DNA of 64,000 nt, from the NCBI RefSeq assembly GCF_007992435.1, contig NZ_BKAG01000001.1, positions 124,001 to 188,000 on the forward strand, written 5' to 3'. This DNA comes from Prosthecobacter gellanilyticus. Its GTDB lineage: Bacteria > Verrucomicrobiota > Verrucomicrobiia > Verrucomicrobiales > Verrucomicrobiaceae. Below are positions 42,360 to 50,599 of the stretch, piece by piece. Under the pieces are notes generated by a model. The model ran no database searches. It saw nothing but the letters and a program-made list of their open reading frames with translations, and was not told the DNA's origin. Within the stretch, counting starts at the first letter, position 1. Every line of letters begins with the position of its first letter. Position numbers and translations under genes: made by a program.

Positions 42360-42688
42360 GGACTTCGATGCCGCCGCCGGAGCATCTGTAAAATGGTTCT
42401 TGGATGTCTTTTGCCGCTGACCACAGCGAGGATGAGCCGTTGTCCGTCGTCGACCGAGTCAAAGTAGACTTTGTGAGAGAAGCGACGCAGTTTTACCCAG
42501 CGGAGAGTGCTGCCTGAGGTGTATAGATGTGTCGAGCTTCGTCCGCTGGCCAGTCCACGCAGAGCCGTTCGAAAATCATCCTCAAAGAGCTTGGCCAGAT
42601 CAGGATCAATCTCATTGAAATAGGCTTTTGCGTCCAAGTAGTCGATCGACGCCTTGGGATGGTGGATGAGCTCAAAGCGAAAAGCCAT
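42356..42688 (-). CDS. ParE/RelE-family toxin
   Basis: A 110-residue protein with the small RelE/ParE fold: F-x-L-I-H-H-P-x-A-x-x-D-Y-x-D-A, a long helix, then LRWVKLRRFSHKVYFDSVDDG and the final strand ILAVVSGKRHPRTIL. It begins 17 bases before the end of the upstream antitoxin frame, so the two are translationally coupled. RelE-type toxins cut mRNA on the ribosome and ParE-type poison gyrase; the residues here do not decide which. Its stop overlaps the deacetylase start. Confidence 0.85.
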   Translation of the reverse strand: MAFRFELIHHPKASIDYLDAKAYFNEIDPDLAKLFEDDFRTALRGLASGRSSTHLYTSGSTLRWVKLRRFSHKVYFDSVDDGQRLILAVVSGKRHPRTILQMLRRRHRSP

Positions 42689-42884
42689 AAGCCTCTTCAG
42701 TGCTCAGGCCGCGAACTTTCCCCGATTGCAGCTCATGAGAGCGCTTTTTCAGTTCTTTGAGGAGGGCAGGATCCACTCCGGAGTCTGCGGTCACACTCTC
42801 GATCAAGAGAGCTGCCAGTCCCAGGCGCTTTCGAGCGGGTAACTTGAGGGCACGCTGGCGAAGAGGCAGTTTGGTCGCAGGCAT
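42672..42884 (-). CDS. antitoxin (putative addiction-module component)
   Basis: A 70-residue protein with the N-terminal helix RALKLPARKRLGLAALLIESV, the pattern of the small addiction-module antitoxins that pair with RelE/ParE toxins, followed by a C-terminal peptide (TEEAYGFSL) that would wrap the toxin. The gene order antitoxin then toxin with a 17-base overlap supports the pairing. Confidence 0.82.
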   Translation of the reverse strand: MPATKLPLRQRALKLPARKRLGLAALLIESVTADSGVDPALLKELKKRSHELQSGKVRGLSTEEAYGFSL

Positions 42885-42920
42885 GGTCTGAGGCTAATCT
42901 TTGAGCCGTAGAGTTCAAGC

Positions 42921-43859
42921 TCACTTCTCCAAGGTCACCAGCGGCTCAAACACGAACCACTGGTCCCAGTGATTTTGCAGATGACGATGCAGGATGGGCA
43001 GCCAGCGTTTGCCGATGTCATCTGCACGCAGGCGTGAGGTGCCATCGCTAAAGCATTCGCCGACATGGATGCGGTAGCGGAGGCAGCCGGTGCGCTCGAG
43101 GATGATGGGGTAGCAGGGTGCCTTGGAGATCTCCGCGAGTACCAGCGGCCCGCGTGGGATCTGATAGGTGCGGCCCTCGCAGCTCATGGCCACGGGTGAG
43201 ACAGCGGAGAGCACGCGGTCTCCCTGCACGGCCACGGCATCTCCGTCCATGAGCACGCGAGTGAGTTCGAGGCCGAGATGGTTGTCACCATAGTTGTAGT
43301 GCACATGCAGCAGCGGGCTTTGCTGCTCAGTGCGGCGGAGCTCCTGCTCACGTAATTTTTGCAGCTGCTCGGTCTGCTCCGGAGCACGCACGGTGTGCAG
43401 ACGACGGCCAAACTTCTGCGCGAAGAGCGTGGCGCCGATATCGTAATTGCCGCTGTGGATGGTGAAGACGATCACGCCCCCGGGATGGGCGCGCAGCTGC
43501 TCAAAACGTTCCATGTGGGAGACCTCCCAGGAGACCTCTTTTTTGAAGTACATGCACCACAGCCGGTCCAGGTAGGTGAGGGCAAAGTTCACGAACACCA
43601 GGCAGCCCGACCACCAGCGCAGCACGGGTCCTTGCTCGGGCTTGAGCGCAGCGAGATTGCTGAGGATGGCCCGGCGCTGAGGCCGGGCGAGCATGTAGAT
43701 GATGGCGGTGACCGGCCAGACGAGGATCAGCGCCAGCCGCATGGGCACGAAGCGCAGAAGCTTCAGCAGGCAGCGTGTCCAGAAGGCCCCATGCAGCCCC
43801 GTGTTCCGCAGCGGCGGACTGGCGGGAGCAGCGTGTGGGATGGTGGCTTCGGGAGTCAT
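42921..43859 (-). CDS. LpxL/HtrB-like lysophospholipid (lipid A) acyltransferase
   Basis: A 312-residue membrane-associated enzyme with a hydrophobic N-terminal helix (MRLALILVWPVTAIIYML, about 40-57). The acyltransferase motif HSGNYD (H-x4-D) near residue 135 is the catalytic site. The later RGPLVLAEISKAPCYPIIL follows the expected order, with a strand-rich C-terminus. Members add secondary acyl chains to lipid A, which fits the Gram-negative envelope. It is not next to other lipid A genes. Confidence 0.8.
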   Translation of the reverse strand: MTPEATIPHAAPASPPLRNTGLHGAFWTRCLLKLLRFVPMRLALILVWPVTAIIYMLARPQRRAILSNLAALKPEQGPVLRWWSGCLVFVNFALTYLDRLWCMYFKKEVSWEVSHMERFEQLRAHPGGVIVFTIHSGNYDIGATLFAQKFGRRLHTVRAPEQTEQLQKLREQELRRTEQQSPLLHVHYNYGDNHLGLELTRVLMDGDAVAVQGDRVLSAVSPVAMSCEGRTYQIPRGPLVLAEISKAPCYPIILERTGCLRYRIHVGECFSDGTSRLRADDIGKRWLPILHRHLQNHWDQWFVFEPLVTLEK

Positions 43860-43996
43860 CAGCGAATCTGGCGGGTGCGGTGCCCTCTCTCAGAAAAGCC
43901 AGGACCGCACGTGCAGCACATGCTTTGCCCCAGACCATCGGTCGAGTCAAAAACATGAACGCAGCAGCCACTTTCCGCGGCCTTCCCCCAACGGGC

Positions 43997-44031
43997 AAAA
44001 AAGAAGGGCGGGCTGTGTGACAGCCCGCCCT
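43997..44031 (-). terminator. rho-independent terminator of the minus-strand Gfo/Idh/MocA gene
   Basis: Read on the minus strand, AGGGCGGGCTG and CAGCCCGCCCT form an 11-pair stem with a five-base loop, followed by TCTTTTTT (plus-strand 43997-44003 is A-rich). It begins 28 bases after the stop at 44059. Confidence 0.93.
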
Positions 44032-44058
44032 CAGCAGATATTAGCCAGACACCTGGGA

Positions 44059-45096
44059 TCAGCCCAGATCGCTGATCTTCACCGGCACACCGCCGAGCTC
44101 GGCGCTGCGGTCGGCCGCGAAGATGACCTCAAAGCTGCGCAAGCTTTCCGAGAAACTGGTGAGGGGCATGTCCTTGCCCTCGTCCAAGGCATCGAAGAAG
44201 GCCTGGAACTGGGTGGTGTAGGGATGATCCGCCACGTCACCGCTGTCCAGCATGTGCATGGAGAGATTGCTCCAGCTCTTCTTGTCTGTGTGCAGCTTGT
44301 GGGAGTGGAATTTGTTATCCAGAAGGCTGCCTTGGCTGCCAACGAGATGGGTGTGGAAGTAGTAGGGCTGCAGGCAGTCCACCACGGCGGCGCATTTGCC
44401 GACCGCACCGTTCTTGAACTTCACCAGGGTGCAGCTGGTGGTGTCGTATTCATAAGGAGCGAAGATGTCACTCTTCGACTTGGTGCTAAAGCTGGTGACA
44501 CTCTCGACCTCGTTGCCCATGACCATGAGCAGGGCATCTAGCGCATGACAGCCGGCGGTGAGCAGGGCGCTGCCGCCGTCTTTCTTACCAGTGTTCCAGC
44601 GGAACTGGCCATACCAGGGGCCGATGCCGTGATAGTAGTCCACCTCACCATAGTGAAGGTCGCCGAGGAGGCCCTGATCGAGCACTGATTTCGTGACGGT
44701 GAACTGGCCGGAGAAGCGGCACTCAAAACACACGCAACCCTTCACGCCATTGCTCTTCGCCGCAGCGACGATCTCACGCACTTCCTGCAGCGAGTTGGCC
44801 ATGGGCTTCTCGAGGATGATGTGCTTCTTCGCGTTCGCGGCGGCGATGGCCTGATTCCGGTGCTGGCTGGGGTAACTGGTGATGTCCACCACATGGATTT
44901 CGGGATCGGCCAGCATCGCATCGATGCTCTGGTAGGCCTTGATGGTGCCGCCGTGCTTGGCGCTAAGCTCTGCGCTGTCCAGAGGACGGGAGGAGTAGAT
45001 GGCGGTGACTTGAGCCTGCTTGGAGGCGTTGATCGCGTCAATGTGCGCGGTCGCCGCCCAGCCATATCCGATGATGCCGACGTTGTATTTTTTCAT
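44059..45096 (-). CDS. Gfo/Idh/MocA-family oxidoreductase
   Basis: A 345-residue NAD(P)-dependent dehydrogenase starting at ATG 45096; the open frame is longer but overlaps the small hypothetical gene. The Rossmann motif GIIGYGWAATAH is at residues 8-19. LEKPMANS supplies the catalytic Lys region, and the second domain contains the WNTGKKDGGSALLTAGCHALD block with Asp/His. The family oxidises sugars or cyclitols. Substrate cannot be predicted. A Cys-rich stretch (CVCFECRFSG) at about 140-149 is unusual. Confidence 0.92.
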   Translation of the reverse strand: MKKYNVGIIGYGWAATAHIDAINASKQAQVTAIYSSRPLDSAELSAKHGGTIKAYQSIDAMLADPEIHVVDITSYPSQHRNQAIAAANAKKHIILEKPMANSLQEVREIVAAAKSNGVKGCVCFECRFSGQFTVTKSVLDQGLLGDLHYGEVDYYHGIGPWYGQFRWNTGKKDGGSALLTAGCHALDALLMVMGNEVESVTSFSTKSKSDIFAPYEYDTTSCTLVKFKNGAVGKCAAVVDCLQPYYFHTHLVGSQGSLLDNKFHSHKLHTDKKSWSNLSMHMLDSGDVADHPYTTQFQAFFDALDEGKDMPLTSFSESLRSFEVIFAADRSAELGGVPVKISDLG

Positions 45097-45170
45097 GGTG
45101 AGGAAGGAGAGAAACGGAGTGCGAGGATGCTTTTCAATATCGTAAAGACATACCGGAGTGACGTGGTGGA

Positions 45171-45452
45171 TCACTCCTCTGCAGCGTCTACCTTGATGCC
45201 GAGTTCCTCGAGGGTGGCATCCAGACCCACCAGCATGCGGTAGGGCACGCGGCGGCGCTGATACTTGCGGAAGACGACATCCCGCAGTGCCACCCAGATC
45301 TCCACGGTGGGCGTGATGTCCACCCAGGCTTCGTCCTCGGGCTCGGCTTTGCGGAACATCCAGGCACGGCTGTTCCAGTGGGCGCGGTAGTAGCGCTTCT
45401 TCCCATCTTCTGCACGATTCTCGTGCCATTCATGGACTTGGTTTTTGGTCAT
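45171..45452 (-). CDS. small conserved-type protein of unknown function
   Basis: A 93-residue protein with no signal peptide and no membrane helix. It is rich in Trp, Arg and Glu (KKRYYRAHWNSRAWMFRKAE), with an acidic C-terminus (LEELGIKVDAAEE). It may be a small RNA- or protein-binding domain. It lies 74 bases upstream of the Gfo/Idh/MocA gene on the same strand and divergent from the CPBP gene. Confidence 0.6.
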   Translation of the reverse strand: MTKNQVHEWHENRAEDGKKRYYRAHWNSRAWMFRKAEPEDEAWVDITPTVEIWVALRDVVFRKYQRRRVPYRMLVGLDATLEELGIKVDAAEE

Positions 45453-45485
45453 TGAGAGTGCTCAGGATGCGCTAGTATCGCGAGC

Positions 45486-46463
45486 ATGCAAGCCGACAAG
45501 CCCCGACCTACCTCCGCCCTGCCCAAGCTGCTGCTGTACCTGCTTGTCGTTATGGTAGGTGGAGCACTGCTGGCCCCGCTGGTCTTTGACCTGGGTCGGG
45601 ACGGGGTGGCGTGGATCAAAGGTTCGTCCTTCGCAGAAACCGGTGTCGCGAAGTGGCTGACCACCACCGTGGAGCGGGCGCATTTCACCCGTTTCTTCAA
45701 CCGCGCGGTGCTCATCTGCGCGCTGGTTTTCATCTGGCCGTTTTTGAAGAGTATGAAGTTAGACCGCAGCCTGCTGCCAGCCTGGAAGCCTTATGGATCG
45801 GGGCTTGGGCAGGCAGTGATCGGTTTTGGTATGGCGGCAGGTTTGCTGCTGATCATGGGCTCGATCTTCTTTCGTCTGGGGGCTTACCAGTTCCGCACGG
45901 AACCGGGCTGGTGGAAGCTCGGCGAGCCCATCACCGCCGCCCTCGGCGCAAGCATCGTGGAGGAGTTTTTCTTCCGCGCGCTGCTCATGGGACTGCTACT
46001 CCGGACCATGACCACGAAGACCGCCATCTTCTGGGGAACCTTCGTTTTTGCCATTGTGCACTTCCTAAAGCCCCCGGAGGGCTGGAAGATCCCGGACGAC
46101 CAGGTGACCTGGGACAGCGGTTTTGTGGTGCTGGGTCAGATCGCCCGCGGTTTCGGTGACATAAACTTCCTGCTGGCAGAGTTTGCCACGCTCTTCGCCG
46201 TGGGTCTGGTGCTCACGCTGGCGCGCATGCAGACAGGCGCGCTGTGGGCGGGCATCGGCCTGCATGCAGGCTGGGTCTTTGGGCTGAAGTGGTTCACGGG
46301 CTTAATGTCTTATCAAAAAGGCTGGCTGCCATGGATCGGCCCGAATCTGAAGATCGGCCTGGCGCCGTTGGTGACGGTGCTGATCACGGGCGCGCTGGTG
46401 TTGTGGCTGCTGCACGGCATCGCTTCGGCTGCGAAGACGAAAGGATTGGAAAAGAAGAGGTGA
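45486..46463 (+). CDS. CPBP-family intramembrane metalloprotease
   Basis: A 325-residue polytopic protein with seven to eight helices. The active-site motif EEFFFR lies in SIVEEFFFRALLMGLLLR near residue 158, followed by the F-x-x-x-H helix FAIVHFL near 190 and a late helix with G-x-x-L-H-A-G (IGLHAGW). This is the CAAX-protease/bacteriocin-processing (ABI) family. Members cut or protect peptides within the membrane, but the substrate is unknown. Confidence 0.88.
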   Translation: MQADKPRPTSALPKLLLYLLVVMVGGALLAPLVFDLGRDGVAWIKGSSFAETGVAKWLTTTVERAHFTRFFNRAVLICALVFIWPFLKSMKLDRSLLPAWKPYGSGLGQAVIGFGMAAGLLLIMGSIFFRLGAYQFRTEPGWWKLGEPITAALGASIVEEFFFRALLMGLLLRTMTTKTAIFWGTFVFAIVHFLKPPEGWKIPDDQVTWDSGFVVLGQIARGFGDINFLLAEFATLFAVGLVLTLARMQTGALWAGIGLHAGWVFGLKWFTGLMSYQKGWLPWIGPNLKIGLAPLVTVLITGALVLWLLHGIASAAKTKGLEKKR

Positions 46464-46546
46464 CCTCGGGAGGTCAATGCTCCCCCGTGCTCTGGCCCCG
46501 CATGCGGAGCGCTTGCCGCACAACCTAACTAAAAGTGCGTTTTGAA

Positions 46547-46744
46547 TCAAAACCTCGACGTTGGCCTGACACTTCGTTCCGTGCCCCAGCCGTAGGGCAT
46601 GTTGCTGCGGCCTGCCTGGCCTTTGATCATGAACCAGAAGAGGATGGCCAGCACCAGGGCGAGCAGCTTTTCCTTCCAGTTCCGGGCGAAAAGATTTTTA
46701 AACCGTTCCCAGCTCACGTGGCGGATCCTCCGATGGGGGTTCAT
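46547..46744 (-). CDS. truncated CdaR/YbbR-like membrane-anchor protein
   Basis: A 65-residue protein. The sequence NWKEKLLALVLAILFWFMIKGQ (quoted only in part: NWKEKLLALVLAILFW) matches the N-terminal anchor of CdaR, the extracytoplasmic regulator that normally follows cdaA and carries several YbbR repeats. Here the frame ends about 20 residues after the helix, so all YbbR repeats are missing. It overlaps the cdaA end by 47 bases; a GTG at 46717 would reduce that. It may be a genuine small anchor or a degraded gene. Confidence 0.65.
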   Translation of the reverse strand: MNPHRRIRHVSWERFKNLFARNWKEKLLALVLAILFWFMIKGQAGRSNMPYGWGTERSVRPTSRF

Positions 46745-47501
46745 TTTTCACGCTGCCGAAGGTCAGGATCTCGTTCAGCCGATCCCGCACTTCCTCGGGC
46801 TCCAGGTCATGCTCCAGCTTGCCACGATAAGCCAGGGAGAGGGCGCCGCTTTCCTCGCTGACGATAAGGGCGATGGCGTCTGTCTCCTCAGTGACTCCCA
46901 TGGCGGCGCGATGACGCAGGCCGATGGCGCGGTCACGAACCTCTTTCTGGCTCACGGGGAACACACAGCCGGCGGCCTGGATGCGGCCCTGGTCAATGAT
47001 GGCGCCGCCATCGTGCAGCGCGGTCTTCGGGTGGAAGATGGTGGTGATGAGCTCCACGCTCATGGCGGCATCTACCTCGACTCCGGTTTCCACAAACTGC
47101 TTCAGGTCGATGCCGCGCTTCAGAGCGAAGAGCGCGCCGCAGCGGCGGGAAGAAAGTTTCTGCATGGCCTCGAGCAGTACATCCAGAGACTCGGGGTCAG
47201 GACGGTTGAAGGAGAACATGCGGTGGCTGCCGAGTTCCGCGAGCACGCGACGGAGCTCCGGCTGGAACAGCACGACGAGCGCGATAGCGAGGAAGACGGA
47301 GATGCGCTGGAGCAGCCAGTTGATCACCTCGAGCTCAAGGAGCTGGGAGATCAGCGCCAGACTCAGCAGCAGGATGAGCAAGCCGGTGAGAATGCGCGCA
47401 CCACGAGTGGCCCGGAAGAACAGATAACCATGATAGGCCAGCGCGGCGAGGATGATGATCTCCACGCCATCGCGCCAATGCTCTGTCACGAAGTCCCACA
47501 T
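46698..47501 (-). CDS. cdaA: diadenylate cyclase (c-di-AMP synthase)
   Basis: A 267-residue membrane protein. Three N-terminal helices (about 15-75) are followed by the DAC domain. The motif LHDGGAII (DGA) near residue 162 and the RHR in GLRHRAAMG near 190 bind ATP and metal. FQPELRRVLAELG marks the start of the domain. The enzyme condenses two ATP to cyclic di-AMP, which controls potassium and osmolyte transport. The CdaR-like gene overlaps its end on the same strand. Confidence 0.94.
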   Translation of the reverse strand: MWDFVTEHWRDGVEIIILAALAYHGYLFFRATRGARILTGLLILLLSLALISQLLELEVINWLLQRISVFLAIALVVLFQPELRRVLAELGSHRMFSFNRPDPESLDVLLEAMQKLSSRRCGALFALKRGIDLKQFVETGVEVDAAMSVELITTIFHPKTALHDGGAIIDQGRIQAAGCVFPVSQKEVRDRAIGLRHRAAMGVTEETDAIALIVSEESGALSLAYRGKLEHDLEPEEVRDRLNEILTFGSVKNEPPSEDPPRELGTV

Positions 47502-47622
47502 ACAGCCTGTGTTTCTCCATGCCCAAACGAAGGCGCGGGCGCAAGAGTTTCCTCAACTTCCGCGAAAGGAAATTGGTACTCAGGTTATCCCGTTTAAAGA
47601 GCCCCGAACTCCGCCAGAGCTT

Positions 47623-47656
47623 GCCTAACAGATTCATGACATACTTATTGTTAGGC
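47623..47656. promoter_or_regulatory. possible operator: inverted repeat in the divergent cdaA / oxidoreductase gap
   Basis: GCCTAACA (47623-47630) and TGTTAGGC (47649-47656) are perfect 8-bp inverted arms with an 18-base spacer, within the 246-base gap between divergent genes. It may be a regulator site or a hairpin. The sequence GCCTAAC also recurs elsewhere in the window. Confidence 0.4.
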
Positions 47657-47747
47657 TTTGCCCGTCCCGAAAGCATCAAAGCCCAGCCTTGCCAGCCTGC
47701 TTTCGCAGCCTAACCTCACGGTCCCCAATCACCACCTCAACTCATCT

Positions 47748-48905
47748 ATGGACACCGTCAGACTCGGCATCGTTGGACTCGGCAACATGGGCAAAGCCCA
47801 CCTCGGAAACATTCGCGCCGGCAAGGTGCCCGGAATGAAGGTCACCGCTCTTTGTGAGAGCCATGGCACCATCCCGCCACTCCAGGAGGGCGAGACCTCC
47901 TTCACGGATGTTTCCAAGATGATCTCCAGCGGACTCATCGATGCCATCCTGATCTGCACCCCGCACTTCAGCCATACTACCATTGGCATCGAAGCCCTCG
48001 GAGCTGGTCTCCACGTGCTGGTCGAAAAACCGATCTCCGTTCATAAGGCCGACTGCGAGCGCCTCATCGCTGCCCACACAGACAAGACGAAGATTTTCGC
48101 GGCCATGTTCAACATGCGCACGAATGCCTGCTTCAAAAAGGTGAAGGATCTCATCGACAGTGGCGAACTCGGCGCGATCCGCCGCGTGCACTGGGAAGTC
48201 ACCAACTGGTTCCGCACGAACTACTATTATGCGACCGGCGGCTGGCGCGGCACCTGGAAGGGTGAGGGCGGCGGCGTGCTGATGAACCAGTGCCCGCACA
48301 ACCTGGACCTCTTCCAGTGGATGTTCGGCATGCCGCAGAAAGTCCGCGGTTTCTGCCAGTTCGGCCGTTTCCATGAGATCGAGGTCGAGGACGATGTGAC
48401 CGCCGTGCTTCAGTATGACAACGGCACCACCGCCACCTTTGTGACCAGCACCGGTGAAGCCCCCGGCGTGAACAAGCTGGAAATCACTGGCGAGCAGGGT
48501 CGCCTGACCGTGACGAATGGCACGACGATCCACTTCCAGCGCAACCGCGTTCCGATGAGCAAGTTCTGCATGGAGGCCGACGCAGCCTTCGCCATGCCAG
48601 AATCTTGGCACATGGACATCCCGGTCGCCGAGAGCGGTGGCCAGCACATCGAGATCCTGCAGAATTTCACCAACGCCATCCTCAAGGGAGAAAAGCTTCT
48701 CTCCCCGGCGGAAGAAGGCACCCGCAGTGTCGAACTCGCGAATGCCATCCTCCTCTCCACTTGGCAGGACAAGGCCATCGAACTTCCGATGAGCAGTGCC
48801 GACTACGAGCGCATCCTCATCGAGAAGGGCGAGAAGAGCACCTTCCAGAAAACCAAGGTCGTGGCCAAAGCCACCTCCGACGACTTCGCGAAGAGCTTCC
48901 GCTGA
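47748..48905 (+). CDS. Gfo/Idh/MocA-family oxidoreductase
   Basis: A 385-residue dehydrogenase from ATG 47748. The Rossmann motif GIVGLGNMGKAH lies at 7-18. VEKPISVHKAD contains the catalytic Lys of EKP. The C-terminal domain has the block GEGGGVLMNQCPHNLD with the conserved Asp/His. It is of the same family as the gene at 44059 but only distantly similar. The reaction is probably NAD-dependent oxidation or reduction of a sugar or inositol. A terminator follows. Confidence 0.93.
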   Translation: MDTVRLGIVGLGNMGKAHLGNIRAGKVPGMKVTALCESHGTIPPLQEGETSFTDVSKMISSGLIDAILICTPHFSHTTIGIEALGAGLHVLVEKPISVHKADCERLIAAHTDKTKIFAAMFNMRTNACFKKVKDLIDSGELGAIRRVHWEVTNWFRTNYYYATGGWRGTWKGEGGGVLMNQCPHNLDLFQWMFGMPQKVRGFCQFGRFHEIEVEDDVTAVLQYDNGTTATFVTSTGEAPGVNKLEITGEQGRLTVTNGTTIHFQRNRVPMSKFCMEADAAFAMPESWHMDIPVAESGGQHIEILQNFTNAILKGEKLLSPAEEGTRSVELANAILLSTWQDKAIELPMSSADYERILIEKGEKSTFQKTKVVAKATSDDFAKSFR

Positions 48906-48934
48906 TCCCGTTTCGAGATCGCTTCCCTCCCCTG

Positions 48935-48967
48935 CCCCGAGGCGCCGAAAGGTCTTCGGGGTTTTTT
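48935..48967 (+). terminator. rho-independent terminator
   Basis: CCCCGAGG (48935-48942) pairs with CTTCGGGG (48954-48961), eight pairs including one G-T, followed by TTTTTT. It starts 29 bases after the oxidoreductase stop. Confidence 0.8.
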
Positions 48968-49038
48968 GTGGTCTGGAGTCAGAACTTGTCATTTGGGACT
49001 TTCCTTCCCTGGCTCAATGGAATCATCATTGTCGCGAG

Positions 49039-49956
49039 ATGAGTCTTTCTGGGAAAGTCGGGACAACCTTTCGATGGGCATTTGGGACAACCCTGCCCCT
49101 GTTCGCTTTTGGGTTTGAATTTCTGACCCACGGCTTCAGCGGCGGACTTTATGATATCATGCCCACACCATGGCATGCATTGCTGTGGCTATGCATCCCC
49201 GCTGGCTTTGTTTTGGCTGAGCTTCAGCTGGGGCAACGATCCAGCTCCCTTAAATGGATCTCCAGTTTTCTCAACGGTGTGATCCTGCCTGTGATCCTGC
49301 TTCACTTGGTGGCTGTCGGCGGCATCGCTGTGTCGGCCTTTCTGATGCTCGGTCTGATCCTGATCCACTTCGTCATCCTGTCATTTGACGTGGCATTGGA
49401 TCTACTCCGCTCTTTTGCTGCCAACAGTCTGATCGCATTGACGCCTCTCATGCTCTTGAGTCTGTGGATTTGGAATTGCCGTCAGCATGTTCCCTCAAGG
49501 CCGGTCAATGCGTCACTTTTATGCGCAGGCGCTGGCCTCTTGGGAAGCGCTCTATTCTTGGCATTCCTTGAGATGTCGGCTGTTCAGACTCGTGGCGTGA
49601 TCCTTTCGACTATACATCAGATTGAAAATGGTCGTGAACCCTCGCCTCACGAACTGAATTTGTTATGCACTCTTCACTCTCAACAGGCCATCGCAAGACT
49701 GGTTTACTCGGGCCACCAGTTCAGCAGTGCTAGTGAATTGTATGCGGTTGGCCCGGTCGATATTTTCGGTCCACTAGCTTTCATCTTGGACGGACGTCGC
49801 GTGCCGACCTATGCCTCGGACAGATTGGTGATGAAGCAGTCACAGATGCTTCGGCTTTTCAAGCTCACGCATCCCGGCGATCCATCGGCCAAGCCAGCCC
49901 CTTGGTCTTGGCGTGGGCTCTCCCCCGGAGAAAGGGCACGGCTGAAAAGCGAGTGA
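49039..49956 (+). CDS. polytopic membrane protein of unknown function
   Basis: A 305-residue protein from ATG 49039; the long open frame upstream overlaps the terminator. Five to six hydrophobic segments occupy residues 10-200, and a soluble C-terminal third follows (ELNLLCTLHSQQAIARL to RARLKSE). GC content and codon choice look more AT-leaning than the neighbours. No family is recognised. The 80 or so residues after the last helix may form a cytoplasmic domain. Confidence 0.65.
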   Translation: MSLSGKVGTTFRWAFGTTLPLFAFGFEFLTHGFSGGLYDIMPTPWHALLWLCIPAGFVLAELQLGQRSSSLKWISSFLNGVILPVILLHLVAVGGIAVSAFLMLGLILIHFVILSFDVALDLLRSFAANSLIALTPLMLLSLWIWNCRQHVPSRPVNASLLCAGAGLLGSALFLAFLEMSAVQTRGVILSTIHQIENGREPSPHELNLLCTLHSQQAIARLVYSGHQFSSASELYAVGPVDIFGPLAFILDGRRVPTYASDRLVMKQSQMLRLFKLTHPGDPSAKPAPWSWRGLSPGERARLKSE

Positions 49957-49984
49957 CCCCTTTTGAAATCCATTCCCCGGGACG

Positions 49985-50431
49985 TTGGATCTGGATTGGC
50001 TGAGATCGCCTTTGTCCCTTACCCAATATCCTCAACCTTTCTCCAACGGGTCAGACGCGAGTGATGGAGAGGCTGCACATGCCGGGTTAGCCATGAACTG
50101 GTCATGCCCGTGGGGCATTCGGATGGCAGATCGGAGTGGTGGCGGGGATAGTTGTGATGCTACGCGGCGACCTATTGGAGTCCACTCTGCCAACTGGACC
50201 AATGGCGAATGCCGCGTTTGGGGTTCTGTTTTGGGTGTCGGTGCTGGCTTGCCAGTGTTCTCGTTGGCTGCTTTATCCTATGCTTCATTCCTCACGTTCC
50301 GGGCCTTCTTCCAACCGGAGAGCCGAAGATGGCGGTGGTATGGTCTGGCCATTAACCTTCTGGCCTGGGGTGTGGGAGGGGTGCCGTCCCTGATGTTCCT
50401 GGCCTTGGCTATAGAGGAATCCGTTTCGTAA
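49985..50431 (+). pseudogene. probable decayed membrane-protein gene with frameshift
   Basis: Two overlapping plus frames each carry part of a membrane protein. One (50136-50270) reads VVAGIVVMLRGDLLEST and FGVLFWVSVLA. The other (about 50240-50431) reads SLAALSYASFLTFRAFF and LLAWGVGGVPSLMFLALAI. They would join as one two-to-three-helix protein if a base were missing near 50245-50270. The 5' part has in-frame stops. The remains lie between the membrane protein and mnmG. Neither frame alone looks complete. Confidence 0.35.
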
Positions 50432-50442
50432 CGCTCCAAAAC

Positions 50443-50456
50443 GTTCCACATGGAAC
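50443..50456. promoter_or_regulatory. parS-like palindrome upstream of mnmG
   Basis: GTTCCACATGGAAC is a 14-base palindrome resembling the ParB-binding site TGTTTCACGTGAAACA, with a central CATG in place of CGTG. It lies 144 bases before the mnmG start. A perfect version occurs inside mnmG at 51418-51431. Confidence 0.4.
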
Positions 50457-50599
50457 ATTTTCACCCCTCTGGAGGGTCATTTCGGGCGTTGTCGGAGAGG
50501 TTTTTGGGGCTATCTTGCCTATCCAGCCCCGTATTGACACTCTTGGCCAGCGCCCCCTCCGGGCACCTGGAATGTCCCCCATTGCCTTCTTCCCTGTTC

